A DNA stretch of 64,000 nucleotides from assembly GCF_000374465.1 (NCBI RefSeq), contig NZ_KB894529.1:248001-312000 (forward strand), read 5' to 3'. Under the pieces are notes generated by a model, which made no database searches, was not told the DNA's origin, and worked only from the letters and a program-made list of their open reading frames with translations. The DNA is from Ahrensia kielensis DSM 5890. GTDB lineage: Bacteria > Pseudomonadota > Alphaproteobacteria > Rhizobiales > Rhizobiaceae. Positions 35,929 to 46,500 of this stretch are shown one piece after another. The position numbers and the translations under genes were made by a program. Every line of letters begins with the position of its first letter. The stretch's first letter is position 1.

Positions 35929-37014
35929 ATGTTAAAACAGTTTTGGAAAGCAATTGGACGGCCCACCACGTTTTTATTGGATGCAGAAACCGCTCATGGC
36001 CTTTCCATAAAGGGCTTGAAAACGGGCGCTATTTCCGGCGGCAAAATCCACAGTGATCCGCGTCTTTCTCAATCTATCGCTGGCCTCACATTTTCTAATC
36101 CGGTTGGTGTTGCCGCAGGCCTAGACAAGAATGCAGAAGTGCCCGACGCGCTGCTTAAACTTGGATTTGGCTTTACCGAAGTCGGAACGATTACGCCACT
36201 TGCGCAAGCTGGCAATCCTAAGCCGCGTATTTTTCGCATCGTGGAAGACCAAGCGGTTATCAATCGCCTCGGCTTTAATAATCAAGGCCATGATGAAGCA
36301 CTCAAGAGGCTTGAAGTTCGTGCGCAAACGGGTCTTGTCGGCGTCAATGTTGGCGCGAACAAAGACAGCGACGACCGCTTTAACGACTATGTGTTGGGCA
36401 TTGAAAAGTTCTATGCGGTGGCAAGCTATTTTACGGCCAATATTTCATCACCCAATACGCCAGGCCTTCGTGATTTGCAGGCGAAAGACCAGCTCGCCGA
36501 ACTGTTAAGCCGCATCATGGCAATCCGTGCTGCAAAGGCGCAGGAATTTGGCCGCACAGTACCGGTTTTTTTGAAAATCGCGCCTGATGTTACTGAAGCA
36601 GATCTCGATGATATCGTTTCCGAAGTGTTGGATAAAAAGCTCGACGGTATCATTGTGTCCAACACGACACTTGACCGTTCGGTTCTGCAAAAGCCGAGCA
36701 CCGAAGCAGGCGGACTATCAGGCAAACCATTGCATGAACGCTCAACGATTATGCTTGCAAAAACGCGGCAAAGGGCAGGCAAAGACCTTACCATCATTGG
36801 TGTTGGCGGTGTTCACAATGCTGATAGCGCTGCGGATAAGTTTGAAGCCGGCGCAGACCTTATCCAACTTTATACGGGCATGGTCTATGAAGGGCCAACC
36901 ATTGCCAATGCAATCAACCGTGGCTTGAGCCAAAAGCTAGATCATTTGGGCCTTGCCCATATTAGCCAATTGCGTGATCGCAAGCTTGAAGAGTGGGCAG
37001 CGCGTACTGTTTAG
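35929..37014 (+). CDS. pyrD: Quinone-dependent dihydroorotate dehydrogenase (class 2)
   Basis: A 361-residue class 2 DHODH. It oxidises dihydroorotate to orotate in pyrimidine synthesis with electrons going to membrane ubiquinone. The N-terminal amphipathic segment (FWKAIGRPTTFLLDAETAHG) is the membrane/quinone site, GVAAGLDKNAE binds FMN, NISSPNTPGLRDLQ holds the catalytic Ser, and VSNTTLDR and IGVGGVHNADSAADK complete the FMN phosphate site. Confidence 0.97.
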   Translation: MLKQFWKAIGRPTTFLLDAETAHGLSIKGLKTGAISGGKIHSDPRLSQSIAGLTFSNPVGVAAGLDKNAEVPDALLKLGFGFTEVGTITPLAQAGNPKPRIFRIVEDQAVINRLGFNNQGHDEALKRLEVRAQTGLVGVNVGANKDSDDRFNDYVLGIEKFYAVASYFTANISSPNTPGLRDLQAKDQLAELLSRIMAIRAAKAQEFGRTVPVFLKIAPDVTEADLDDIVSEVLDKKLDGIIVSNTTLDRSVLQKPSTEAGGLSGKPLHERSTIMLAKTRQRAGKDLTIIGVGGVHNADSAADKFEAGADLIQLYTGMVYEGPTIANAINRGLSQKLDHLGLAHISQLRDRKLEEWAARTV

Positions 37015-37021
37015 ATGTCGG

Positions 37022-38341
37022 TCAAATCTCTGCAACCCGCTTAGGCAGCACGAATAGCAGGCTTACACCGCGCAAGAACAACCACGCATTAAGCGCTAGC
37101 CATAAGCCGTGATTGCCCCAAATTACGGGCATCGTATAACAAAGAAAAGCGAAGACTGCGAGTGACAGCAACATCATGTTTCGCATATCTGCCGACCAAG
37201 TTGCGCCGATAAAAACACCGTCCATTTGAAAAGCCAATACGCCTGCTAGCGGGGTTAATGCGGCCCAAGGTAAATATGTTTTCGCAATGATCCGCACATC
37301 TTCAGCTGTCGTCATCATATCAATAAATTGATCTCCAAAAACCAACAAAAGCACCGCTGCGAAAAAGGATAATGCAAAACCAAAGCCGCATGATTTTTTG
37401 ATCGCTTGCCACAGGGCAGAACGCGAGCCCACGCCAATTGCTCTACCTGCTAGTTGTTCCGATGCAGCAGCAAGGCCGTCTAAAAAATATGAGGATACGA
37501 AAAAGAAATTTAGCAATATTGCATTCGCTGCCAGCGTTACCGTTCCCATATTGGCACCAAGCCGCGCAAACAGTGAGAATGCGATCAAAAGAGCGAAAGA
37601 ACGGATCATGATGTCGCGATTGACATTGAGCATTTTGAGCAAAGACGATCGGTCCAGAACTTCCTTCCATGTTGGTTTTTGGCTTTGATCAAACCCACGC
37701 CATAGCCAGATAAAAGAGCCGAGCGCCACCGTCGCTTCTGCGATCACTGTGCCCCAAGCAACGCCCACAATGTTCCATTCAAGCACAAGGCCAAGCACGA
37801 CTGATAAAGCGATGTTTAAGCCATTAACGACAGACTGGACACCTAAGCTTGCCATTGCTCTGTTTTGGCCCAGCAGCGTTCCAAGAATTGCATAATTTAT
37901 CAGACTAAAGGGCGCCCCTAAAAAACGAATTGCCATATAGGTCGTTGCAGCGTCACGCACACCGTTTTCAGGACTAATCCAATATAGTCCCAGTTCGCGA
38001 ATGAAAGGCGAAAGCGGCAGAACCAGCACACCAATCATTGCAGCGGTAATAATAGCGCGCCAGAACCAAGCTTGTTGCTCACGCTCATCGCCCCGCCCCA
38101 AGGCCTGTGCGACAAACCCGGTTGTTCCGGTACGCAAGAAATTGAATGTCGTGAAAACGATGTCAAAGATGATCACGCCGACAGCCAAACCGCCGATCAG
38201 CGCAGCATCACCGAACTGGCCTACAATCGCAGTATCAACAAGCCCCAAAAGCGGCACCGTTAAAAATGCAATCGTCATTGGCACAGCGATGCCAAGCACC
38301 ATACGGTTTGTGATATTAAGCTTGGGCGTTGCTGTGGTCAT
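37022..38341 (-). CDS. MATE-family efflux protein (DinF-like)
   Basis: A 439-residue protein with twelve membrane helices and the internal two-fold repeat of MATE transporters. Early GLVDTAIVGQFGDAALIGGL is the subfamily DinF-like entry motif, and FLRTGTTGFVAQALGRGDE follows. Members export cationic drugs, bile salts or oxidants by Na+ or H+ antiport. Substrate unknown. It converges on pyrD, ending eight bases from it. Confidence 0.93.
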   Translation of the reverse strand: MTTATPKLNITNRMVLGIAVPMTIAFLTVPLLGLVDTAIVGQFGDAALIGGLAVGVIIFDIVFTTFNFLRTGTTGFVAQALGRGDEREQQAWFWRAIITAAMIGVLVLPLSPFIRELGLYWISPENGVRDAATTYMAIRFLGAPFSLINYAILGTLLGQNRAMASLGVQSVVNGLNIALSVVLGLVLEWNIVGVAWGTVIAEATVALGSFIWLWRGFDQSQKPTWKEVLDRSSLLKMLNVNRDIMIRSFALLIAFSLFARLGANMGTVTLAANAILLNFFFVSSYFLDGLAAASEQLAGRAIGVGSRSALWQAIKKSCGFGFALSFFAAVLLLVFGDQFIDMMTTAEDVRIIAKTYLPWAALTPLAGVLAFQMDGVFIGATWSADMRNMMLLSLAVFAFLCYTMPVIWGNHGLWLALNAWLFLRGVSLLFVLPKRVAEI

Positions 38342-38443
38342 TATACTGCCGACTCATCTTTGTAATGAGCGTAAAAGTTAAACCAATGACAGATAATGGC
38401 CAGCGCTCATTGCAATTTTACACGCGAAAGCTATGTGCTTGGC

Positions 38444-39349
38444 ATGACATTACCCATTGTTCATTCTCCCGCCTATGACGCGCAATTTCCCGAAGGGCAT
38501 CGCTTCCCTATGAGCAAATACAAGCTCTTGGCCGATGTCCTTGTGCGCGATGGTTTGGCAACAAAAGATAATTTCCACGTTCCTGCCCCTGCGCCCATAA
38601 ATTGGGTAAAACTGGCCCATGACACTGAATATGTTGACCAAGTCTATGGTTTTGATGTTCCGCATCACATTCAAAAACTTGTTGGCTTTGAAATGACTGA
38701 AAGAGCCATTGTACGTGCGCAATGCGCAACAACGGGAACTGTCATGGCTGCACGTCTCGCATTAGAGGCTGGCATTGCTTGCAATACAGCTGGTGGCAGC
38801 CACCATGCAAACTCACAGCACGGTGCAGGGTTTTGCACATTTAATGATGTGGGTGTTGCCGCGCGGCTGCTCTTAGAATCAGGCGAGATATCGAGCGCAT
38901 TGGTGTTCGACACAGATGTGCATCAAGGCGACGGTACGGCAGAGATTTTCAAAGACGAGCCCCGTGTTTTTACCGTTTCACTGCACGCAGAAAACAATTA
39001 TCCGCATCCCAAACAAATATCTGATCTTGATGTGCCTCTACCTGACGGCATGGAGGATCATGCTTATTTGAAAACAGTGACACTGACACTGGAAAAATTA
39101 CGCAATCAAATCCATCCCGATATTGTCTTTTTCAATGCGGGCGTTGATGTTCATAAAGATGATCGATTGGGAAGGTTAGCGCTGACAGATTTTGGTATTG
39201 AACAACGCGAACGGCTGGTTATTTCCCATTTTAGATCGCGCGGCATCCCTGTCTGCGGTGTCATTGGCGGCGGCTATTCAAAAGACATTGAAGCGCTGGC
39301 ACAACGCCATGCTATTTTACACCGCGTTGCGACAGAATTTGTCTTTTAG
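38444..39349 (+). CDS. Histone deacetylase-family hydrolase
   Basis: A 301-residue arginase/HDAC-fold protein. Zinc ligands are Asp and His in FDTDVHQGDGT and the later Asp in NAGVDVHKDD; the catalytic His pair is in GGSHHANSQHGAGFC and the oxyanion Tyr in IGGGYSKD. Bacterial members deacetylate polyamines, acetoin-related compounds or small acetamides. Start at 38444 (MTLPIVHSP) fits relatives; the longer frame from 38396 has no support. Confidence 0.92.
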   Translation: MTLPIVHSPAYDAQFPEGHRFPMSKYKLLADVLVRDGLATKDNFHVPAPAPINWVKLAHDTEYVDQVYGFDVPHHIQKLVGFEMTERAIVRAQCATTGTVMAARLALEAGIACNTAGGSHHANSQHGAGFCTFNDVGVAARLLLESGEISSALVFDTDVHQGDGTAEIFKDEPRVFTVSLHAENNYPHPKQISDLDVPLPDGMEDHAYLKTVTLTLEKLRNQIHPDIVFFNAGVDVHKDDRLGRLALTDFGIEQRERLVISHFRSRGIPVCGVIGGGYSKDIEALAQRHAILHRVATEFVF

Positions 39350-39354
39350 ATGAA

Positions 39355-39813
39355 CTATTCAGATAATATCATCGCCCAATAGGCACGATTTCCAGAACTT
39401 GCGTTGCGCGCAACGGCCATTCCAAAACGATTATAGTTGCCTAGTAAATTGCGCCTATGCTGGCTTGATTTTTGCCACGCGTCGATCACTTGCGCGACCG
39501 TCGCATGACCAACGGCTACGTTCTCGGCAGAGGGCGAAGTGATTTCCGCTTCAGATAGCCGGCCTTTAAAATTAGCATGGCTTAATGCGCCTGCCTGCGC
39601 CATGTCTTCAGCATGGCGTAAAGCTGCACGTTCGGCACGCGCGTCAACGACCAACGGTTCTTTGTTGTTCGAGGCGCGATAACGATTGACCAAAACCATC
39701 GCTTGGCCAGTAATAATGACACTTGAGCGTCTGGCATCGGACAATGCCGCCATAGGCATTATACTAACAAGCGGCAGACTCAACACAAATGCGCGGCGGG
39801 AAATCAAGTTCAA
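39355..39813 (-). CDS. CAP-domain (SCP/PR1) secreted protein
   Basis: A 152-residue protein with an N-terminal export signal that includes a twin Arg (ISRRAFVLSLPLVSIMPMAA), followed by a compact CAP domain: LVNRYRASNNKEPLVVDARA, the metal-site His in ALSHANFKGRL, AENVAVGHATVAQVIDAWQ and HRRNLLGNYNRFG. Function in bacteria is mostly unknown. Coupled by a four-base overlap to the DUF6460 gene upstream. Confidence 0.9.
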   Translation of the reverse strand: MNLISRRAFVLSLPLVSIMPMAALSDARRSSVIITGQAMVLVNRYRASNNKEPLVVDARAERAALRHAEDMAQAGALSHANFKGRLSEAEITSPSAENVAVGHATVAQVIDAWQKSSQHRRNLLGNYNRFGMAVARNASSGNRAYWAMILSE

Positions 39814-40073
39814 CTCCTACGGTAATTCAATACGCGTAAAAGTATGAACACCGGAATGACGATGCTCGCGCCCAAAATCAACCAATCGCCGAAACGTCCC
39901 AGTGCAGCAAAACCGCTTTCCCAAAGACGCACGAAGAAATCGCGAATACCGTATAGCACATCGAATGGCGCAATATTAAACACGCTCATTACCATGCCAA
40001 CTAACACAGAGATCACCAACAATTTGATGACAGTGCGTCCGACAGTATCGCCTAAAAATCTATTTGTTTGCAT
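39810..40073 (-). CDS. DUF6460 family inner-membrane protein
   Basis: An 87-residue protein with two membrane helices: RTVIKLLVISVLVGMVMSVF and DWLILGASIVIPVFILLRVL. The order FLG...LLVIS..VG.......P.D.L matches DUF6460, a short alphaproteobacterial family of unknown function. Start at 40073 (MQTNRFLG); the longer frame to 40136 is unlikely. Confidence 0.82.
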   Translation of the reverse strand: MQTNRFLGDTVGRTVIKLLVISVLVGMVMSVFNIAPFDVLYGIRDFFVRLWESGFAALGRFGDWLILGASIVIPVFILLRVLNYRRS

Positions 40074-40212
40074 TATCCAGCCTTTTCTATCCTTGATAAA
40101 TAAGGACCTACAAGCTGCAATGCAAGCTTGATGCAATGACCGTTAAACTCCACCCCACCAAACTAAGTTCTTTAGCCTTGGCGTTTTATAATTCTCGCCT
40201 TATCTCTGTTTT

Positions 40213-42774
40213 ATGAACCTTTTTGAACACAGCAAAGAGAATGACAGCGCAGCCTTCAATTTGCCGCCGCAATTTATCGATTGGTTTTCAAAAAAGGGCT
40301 GGCAACCACGCGCGCACCAACTTGAACTTCTCAACAATGCCGAAAGTGGTCAATCAACACTGCTCATAGCGCCTACGGGCGCGGGTAAAACACTGGCTGG
40401 TTTTTTACCTGCGCTGGTCGATATAACGCGGCGCCCAGAACCCAAAGCAGGGCAAATCAAACCCGGAATACATACGCTCTACATTTCACCACTCAAAGCG
40501 CTCGCGGTCGATATTGAACGCAATTTGAGTGCTCCGGTGAGCGAAATGGATCTGCCTGTGCGCGTTGAAACCCGCACCGGAGATACTCCAACATCAAAAC
40601 GGCAAAGACAAAAGCTCAACCCGCCTGATATTTTGCTTACGACCCCAGAACAACTTTCGCTTCTCATCAGCCATCCAGATGCGAGCCGTTTTTTTGGTGA
40701 TTTGCGCTATGTGATTTTCGATGAGTTGCACTCGCTGGTTACATCCAAACGCGGGCACCTCTTATCGCTGGCCTTGTCACGGCTTTGGCAGCTTGTGCCC
40801 AACGTGCAAACGATTGGCCTGTCTGCAACCGTCGCTGACCCTGACGATTTGCGTCGGTGGCTTGTACCGCAAAACTGCACAACCATACCACTCAGCGAAC
40901 TTGTCACAGTTGATGGCGGCGCGAAGCCAGACATAACAATTTTGAAGACCGAACAACGCATTCCTTGGTCTGGCCATTCAGCGCGCTATGCCATGCAAGG
41001 TGTTTTGGATGCGATTAAGGCACATCAAACCACGCTGATTTTTGTTAATACTCGCAGTCAAGCCGAGCTTATCTTCCGCGAATTGTGGACGATCAATGAA
41101 GACAGCCTCCCAATTGCACTGCATCATGGCTCTCTTGATGTCAGCCAAAGGCGCAGAGTTGAACAAGCAATGGCGACCAATAGTTTGCGCGCCGTTGTTG
41201 CGACCTCCACGCTTGACCTTGGTATCGACTGGGGCGATGTGGACCTTGTAATCCATGTCGGATCGCCCAAAGGCGCAAGCCGCCTTGCCCAGCGCATTGG
41301 GCGTGCAAACCACCGTATGGATGAAGCGTCACGCGCAATACTTGTTCCTGCCAACCGCTTTGAAGTCATGGAATGTCAGGCAGCGCTTGATGCTAATTAC
41401 CTCGGCGCGCAGGACACGCCGCCTGTTGGTGACGGTACGCTTGATGTTTTATGTCAGCACATATTGGGCGTTGCGTGCTCGGGACCATTTTTCCCTGACG
41501 CGCTCTATCAAGAAGTGACTTCGGCAGAACCTTATGCACGGCTTTCGCGCGAGCAGTTTGACCAATGCCTGCAGTTCGTTGCCAATGGCGGTTATGCTCT
41601 TCGTAGCTATGATCGTTATGCGCGTATTCGCGAAACGACTGATGGTTCGTGGCGCATTACACATCCGTCTGTTGCGCAGCAATACCGTTTAAACGCCGGT
41701 ACGATTATTGAAGCACCCATGCTCAATATTCGTATGACGCGAAATCGCGGAAAATCCTGCCTAGCTGGTAATAAAGCAATGCGTGGCGGCCCAATGCTTG
41801 GCAAGATCGAAGAGCTGTTTTTAGAAATGCTGACGCAAGGCGATACGTTTTTGTTTGCTGGAAAGGTTCTTCGCTTTGAAGGCATCCGCGAAAACGAATG
41901 TTTCGTATCAAACGCCCAATCTAGTGATGCTAAAATTCCAGCCTATGCAGGTGGCAAATTTCCGACCACGACCTATCTGTCCGAACAGGTCAGAAAGATG
42001 ATCGACAATCCTGAAAGCTGGGACAAGCTACCCGAACAAGTGTCGCAGTGGCTTGGCTACCAAAAACAGTTTTCAGTTCTACCTAAACCAGGCGAAATGC
42101 TCGTTGAAACCTTTCCGCGCGGCGAACGGTTTTATATGGTTGCCTATCCTTTTGAGGGAAGGCTCGCTCATCAAACCCTATGCATACTTCTGACACGCCG
42201 GATGGAACGCGCTGGCGCGCATCCCATCGGATTTGTTGCTTCCGATTATGCGATTGCCATTTGGGGAATGAAAGATTTTGGTGCCATGATTGCATCAGGA
42301 AAGATGTCGCTTAGCGAACTTTTTAGCGAAGACATGCTTGGTGATGATCTGGAAGAATGGCTGGATGAAAGCTTCATCTTCAAGCGTACATTCCGCCACT
42401 GTGCCGTGATTGCCGGCCTTATTGATAAGCGCCACCCCGGCAAAGAGAAGTCCGGCAGGCAAGTTACAGTTTCAGCTGATCTCATCTACGATGTGTTACG
42501 CAGTCACGACCCCAACCACATTTTGATGCAGGCAACACGCCATGATGCGCGCGCAGGTTTTCTGGATGTTGCGCGGGTTGGCTCTTTACTATCACGTATC
42601 AAGGGGCGAATCGTGCATAAGAATCTGGAACGAATTTCGCCCTTGGCAGTTCCAGTGATGCTGGAAATCGGCAAGGAATCTATTGCATCCGATGAAACCA
42701 GCGATGCCTTGATGGAAGAAGTCTCGATGAATGGTGATGATATTGTACGCGAAGCAATGGGCGTCGATTTTTAG
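40213..42774 (+). CDS. Ligase-associated DNA damage response DEXH helicase (Lhr-like)
   Basis: An 853-residue SF2 helicase. Motif I APTGAGKTLAGF, motif II FDELHS (DExH), motif III LSATVADP, motif IV-V TSTLDLGIDWG and motif VI QRIGRANHRMD are intact; the C-terminal part contains the Lhr winged-helix and core beta-barrel region. The subtype that stands next to PdeM is the TIGR04121 helicase of a four-gene DNA repair set with an ATP-dependent ligase and a beta-CASP exonuclease. Those two are not in this window, so they must lie elsewhere. pdeM follows after eight bases. Confidence 0.95.
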   Translation: MNLFEHSKENDSAAFNLPPQFIDWFSKKGWQPRAHQLELLNNAESGQSTLLIAPTGAGKTLAGFLPALVDITRRPEPKAGQIKPGIHTLYISPLKALAVDIERNLSAPVSEMDLPVRVETRTGDTPTSKRQRQKLNPPDILLTTPEQLSLLISHPDASRFFGDLRYVIFDELHSLVTSKRGHLLSLALSRLWQLVPNVQTIGLSATVADPDDLRRWLVPQNCTTIPLSELVTVDGGAKPDITILKTEQRIPWSGHSARYAMQGVLDAIKAHQTTLIFVNTRSQAELIFRELWTINEDSLPIALHHGSLDVSQRRRVEQAMATNSLRAVVATSTLDLGIDWGDVDLVIHVGSPKGASRLAQRIGRANHRMDEASRAILVPANRFEVMECQAALDANYLGAQDTPPVGDGTLDVLCQHILGVACSGPFFPDALYQEVTSAEPYARLSREQFDQCLQFVANGGYALRSYDRYARIRETTDGSWRITHPSVAQQYRLNAGTIIEAPMLNIRMTRNRGKSCLAGNKAMRGGPMLGKIEELFLEMLTQGDTFLFAGKVLRFEGIRENECFVSNAQSSDAKIPAYAGGKFPTTTYLSEQVRKMIDNPESWDKLPEQVSQWLGYQKQFSVLPKPGEMLVETFPRGERFYMVAYPFEGRLAHQTLCILLTRRMERAGAHPIGFVASDYAIAIWGMKDFGAMIASGKMSLSELFSEDMLGDDLEEWLDESFIFKRTFRHCAVIAGLIDKRHPGKEKSGRQVTVSADLIYDVLRSHDPNHILMQATRHDARAGFLDVARVGSLLSRIKGRIVHKNLERISPLAVPVMLEIGKESIASDETSDALMEEVSMNGDDIVREAMGVDF

Positions 42775-42782
42775 GAATTTTT

Positions 42783-43511
42783 GTGCGTAGCGGGCTTAAA
42801 ACAATAAAGGACACACAGGCTGGACAACCGCTTGAAATCACATTTGGCGGCGACGAGCTGCTGTTAGATCCGGCGGGCATTCTGATTATCAAGAGCATCA
42901 ATGCGCTTGTTGTTGCTGACCTTCACCTTGAAAAAGGTTCTTCATTTGCGCGGCGCGGTCAGTTTTTACCGCCTTATGATACAGCGGCCACGCTTGCACG
43001 GTTAACCGCACTGGTCGACAAATATAATCCTTCGATTATAGTTAGTCTTGGCGATAGCTTTCACGATGATGAAGCAAGTCATCGCCTGAGCGATAGTACT
43101 TTAGAAACGCTTCAAACCATGACACATGAGCGCCAAATGGTGTGGATTACGGGCAACCATGACCCCTCGCCGCCAAGCCACCTTCCTGGACAATGTTATG
43201 AAGAATTGGCAATTGGCAAAATCGTGCTGCGCCATATTCCTGATACCTCATACAAAGGTCATGAAATATCGGGGCATTTGCACCCCTGTGCTCAGATTCA
43301 AGTGCGCGGCAAAAAAGTCCGCCGTGCTTGCTTTGCCTGCGACGGCGCACGAATGATCATGCCTTCTTTTGGTGTTTTAACTGGCGGTCTCAACCTTGCA
43401 GACCGTGCATTTAACGGCTTGTTTCACAGCGCTAAATTGCGCGCTTATATGCAAGGGAAAGATAAGGTTTTTCCGATTTCATCTGAGAATATTATTGGCT
43501 TGCGGCGCTGA
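42783..43511 (+). CDS. pdeM: Ligase-associated DNA damage response endonuclease PdeM
   Basis: A 242-residue metallophosphoesterase that starts at GTG. The binuclear metal motifs are VADLHLEKGSSF (D-x-H), VSLGDSFHDD (GD), ITGNHDPS (GNHD) and GHLHP (GHxH). PdeM is the nuclease partner of the Lhr-like helicase upstream, with which it forms an operon. A terminator follows at 43556. Confidence 0.94.
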   Translation: MRSGLKTIKDTQAGQPLEITFGGDELLLDPAGILIIKSINALVVADLHLEKGSSFARRGQFLPPYDTAATLARLTALVDKYNPSIIVSLGDSFHDDEASHRLSDSTLETLQTMTHERQMVWITGNHDPSPPSHLPGQCYEELAIGKIVLRHIPDTSYKGHEISGHLHPCAQIQVRGKKVRRACFACDGARMIMPSFGVLTGGLNLADRAFNGLFHSAKLRAYMQGKDKVFPISSENIIGLRR

Positions 43512-43555
43512 ACATTCAGTCGCGACTTCAAGCTTTTCAATGGTCAAATAATATA

Positions 43556-43580
43556 GCAGTGCGGTTAAGCACTGCCTTTT
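43556..43580 (+). terminator. Terminator after pdeM
   Basis: Stem GCAGTGC/GCACTGC with loop GGTTAA, then CTTTT. It lies between pdeM and the convergent podJ-like gene. Confidence 0.7.
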
Positions 43581-43598
43581 CAAGATTGTTTTGAAGCT

Positions 43599-46500
43599 TT
43601 ATTTCTTTTCAGCGATTTCAAGCAATTTTGCGACCAATTCTTGCGTAACTTCACCTGTTGGTTTTAAACCATTGGCGCTTTGGAAGGCGCGGATCGCTTC
43701 GATCGTTTTACCGCCCATGACGCCGTCAACAGGTCCGGCATCGTAGCCACTTTTGTTTAGGATCGCTTGAATGTTACTAACGGCTTTCTTCATTTCCGCT
43801 GGTGATAGTTCAGGGCCAGTTGCAGCAGTTTGAGCCGCATCAGTGACCCAAGCATCAGGAATATCTACAAAGTTAGCCTCTTCGACCATCTCTTTTTTCT
43901 TCCAGAGTTCCGCTGCTCCGCGCGCCATTTCTAACTGTTCAGGACGCAGCGCTTCTGCCACTTCGTCTCGTTTTGTGGCTGCATCCTTGTCGCCCGTTTT
44001 TGCAGCGATAGAGAACCACTTATACGATTCAGCTAGATTTTGCTCGATGCCATTACCCTGCGCAGAAAGGATACCGAGGTTAAACTGGCTGTCTTTTACA
44101 CCCAGCTCAGCAGCTTTTTGGAACCAGCGTGTTGCTGACGCAAAGTCCGGCGTGCCATCAGGTCCGTTTGCCAGCAATACTGCAAGATTATGCATTGCGG
44201 CCGCATTTCCTTGTGAAGCTGCCATCTGATACCAAGTTTTTGCCTTGGTCAGATCACGTGTTCCGCCGAAGCCCTTTTCATAAAAGTTACCAATACGGTA
44301 TTGTGCCGGTGCGTAACCCAGATCGGCAGATTTTTCATACCACTCTAGCGCTTTGCTTAAATCGTTACCCGATTGACCTGCTACGCCGCCAAAATAATAA
44401 TCACCAACCAAATAAAGCGCTTTTGCATCGCCGTTCACAGCCGCTTCACGCAAAGCCACAGGCCCAATAGCTTCTGGGATATCTTCAAGCGTCAGGTCGT
44501 TTTCAACAATTTCCTGACTTTCAACATCAATATCTGTTGTTTCGTCTTCAGCGATATCTATCGGTTCGTCCTGTTCACCAACGCCCATAATATCTGCGTC
44601 AACACTTGCTTGTTCAGAAACATCACGAACTTTCGGCGCTTCAAGATTAGCAAGAATTTCTTCTTCGCCATCTGTATTAGCAACAGCAACCTCTTCCTCT
44701 AGCGTTTGCTCTGGCTGAACTTGTACACTTTGAACTTCAACAGAATCGCTTGGTGCGACAAATCCTTTAATCAAAGGAAACGCCAGCAATGCGAGCAAGA
44801 TTGCACCTGCCCCCATCAAGATTGGTTTACGCCGTGATGCAAGCATGGCACCGAGCGACGATTTAGTATCTCCGCCTTTACCCATTTCAGCACGGCTTCC
44901 AACGGTTGCATCAGCAGCAGCAGCACGTGCTGCACGTCGCGCAGCGGCAATAAAGTCGGACTTTCCATTGTCCGCATCATCTGCTGGCATAGGTGTTGTG
45001 GAGCTATTGCTTCCTGTACCAGCACGTTCTTCACGTACACGGCGCATGATTGCACTTAAATCAGCGTTTCCTGAGCCAGGTTCAATCGGTTCATCAGAAA
45101 CAGGCACACCAGTTTCGCCAGATGGGTCCTCAAGCATCGCCGGATCTTCTGGAAAATCATGATGGTCAACAACAGGTGTTGTTGTTTTCGCGCCACGGCG
45201 CAGCTTTTGAGCCATGCCTTTCAGCAGCGATTTACTTTTTTCTGGCTGTTCGGCTTGTTGTGGCTCACCATTTAAAGAAACGCTCGGCGCTTTGCCTTCA
45301 TTTACCGCAACCATGGCTGCTTCAGCTGCAGCAACAGCCGCAGGCTTTGCTTGCCTGCGAGTATGCTCGGCTACGTGTAACACACCTTCATCGGCATATT
45401 CATTATTACGATTCCCAAAAGAAATATCTTGGCCGTCTGCATCATCTGGTTGCAGCGGCGGTGCATCATGCAGTTCAACGCGCTGCGATCTTGCCGTTTC
45501 AGAAGGAGAAAAGCTCACTTTGTCTTCCAAGCCAGACAGATGATCTACGACCTTCAAAAGAGTGTCATGGATTGCTTCAAATGTACGGCTATTGCGATCA
45601 TCACTATCGCGCGCCAATGATTCAAGCATCTTCAAGTCATCGGTTAGATGATGCAATGTTTCATTGCTTGCTCCCGATTCACCGACGCGTGCAATGGCTT
45701 CTTCTGCTGCAAGACGCGCAGTTGAAAGCAAACTTTGTTCATCAAACGCTGTTGCACCAGTGTTCAAGCTCTTTGTGAGTTCGGCAATCTGGGCCTCCAG
45801 ATTACTTATGTTATGTGCTGGTTGTGCACCGCCGCCAGATGCAAGCATTTCCGCAATTTCATCCAAGCGACTGGCCATGTGATCAAGTGATGGCACTGAC
45901 GTTGCACCCTGCTCACTGACCTCAATGCGGCTGGACAATTCCGCCATACGGCCATCGAGTGATGACACAAGAGTACGAGACGTTTCTTCTTGCTGTCTTG
46001 CAGTTTGTGTGACCTGCTCAATGATATAAGAAAGGCGATCATCAAGCTCTTTGATCGCATTGACTTCTTCACTGCGCGCATTACCGCCCGCACCAATCTG
46101 TGCTGACAATCCAGAAATCTGTGCTTCTAATGCCTCAATGGCACCATGTGAAAAAGAAGAGCGCGTTTCTTGTCTTAAATTCGATGTTTCTTGCTGCAAA
46201 ACATCTAATCTATTGGCTAATTCAGAGAATTGCGCGTCAAAAGCATTTGGATTAACCGCGACTTCCGCTTCTTCAATCAGCTTTGCAACGCGTGCAATCC
46301 GCGCTTCGATACGTTCTAATGCACCCGCATCCACCGCTGGCATGCTTGGCTGAGAGGTTGGTATCGCGGAAACAGCACGGCTAATCTCATCCAATCTGGA
46401 GTCAATTCCCTCGATTGGAAAATGGGAACCACCAGCGTTTTCCGCCATACGTTCGGTTGCAACGGCAAGCATGCGCACTTGCTCTTCCATCGCGATCAAA

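Noticed and set aside
45050-45778. 242-codon ORF antisense to podJ
   Set aside because: Mirror of the Gln/Glu/Ala-rich podJ reading frame with low-complexity His/Gln/Leu product.
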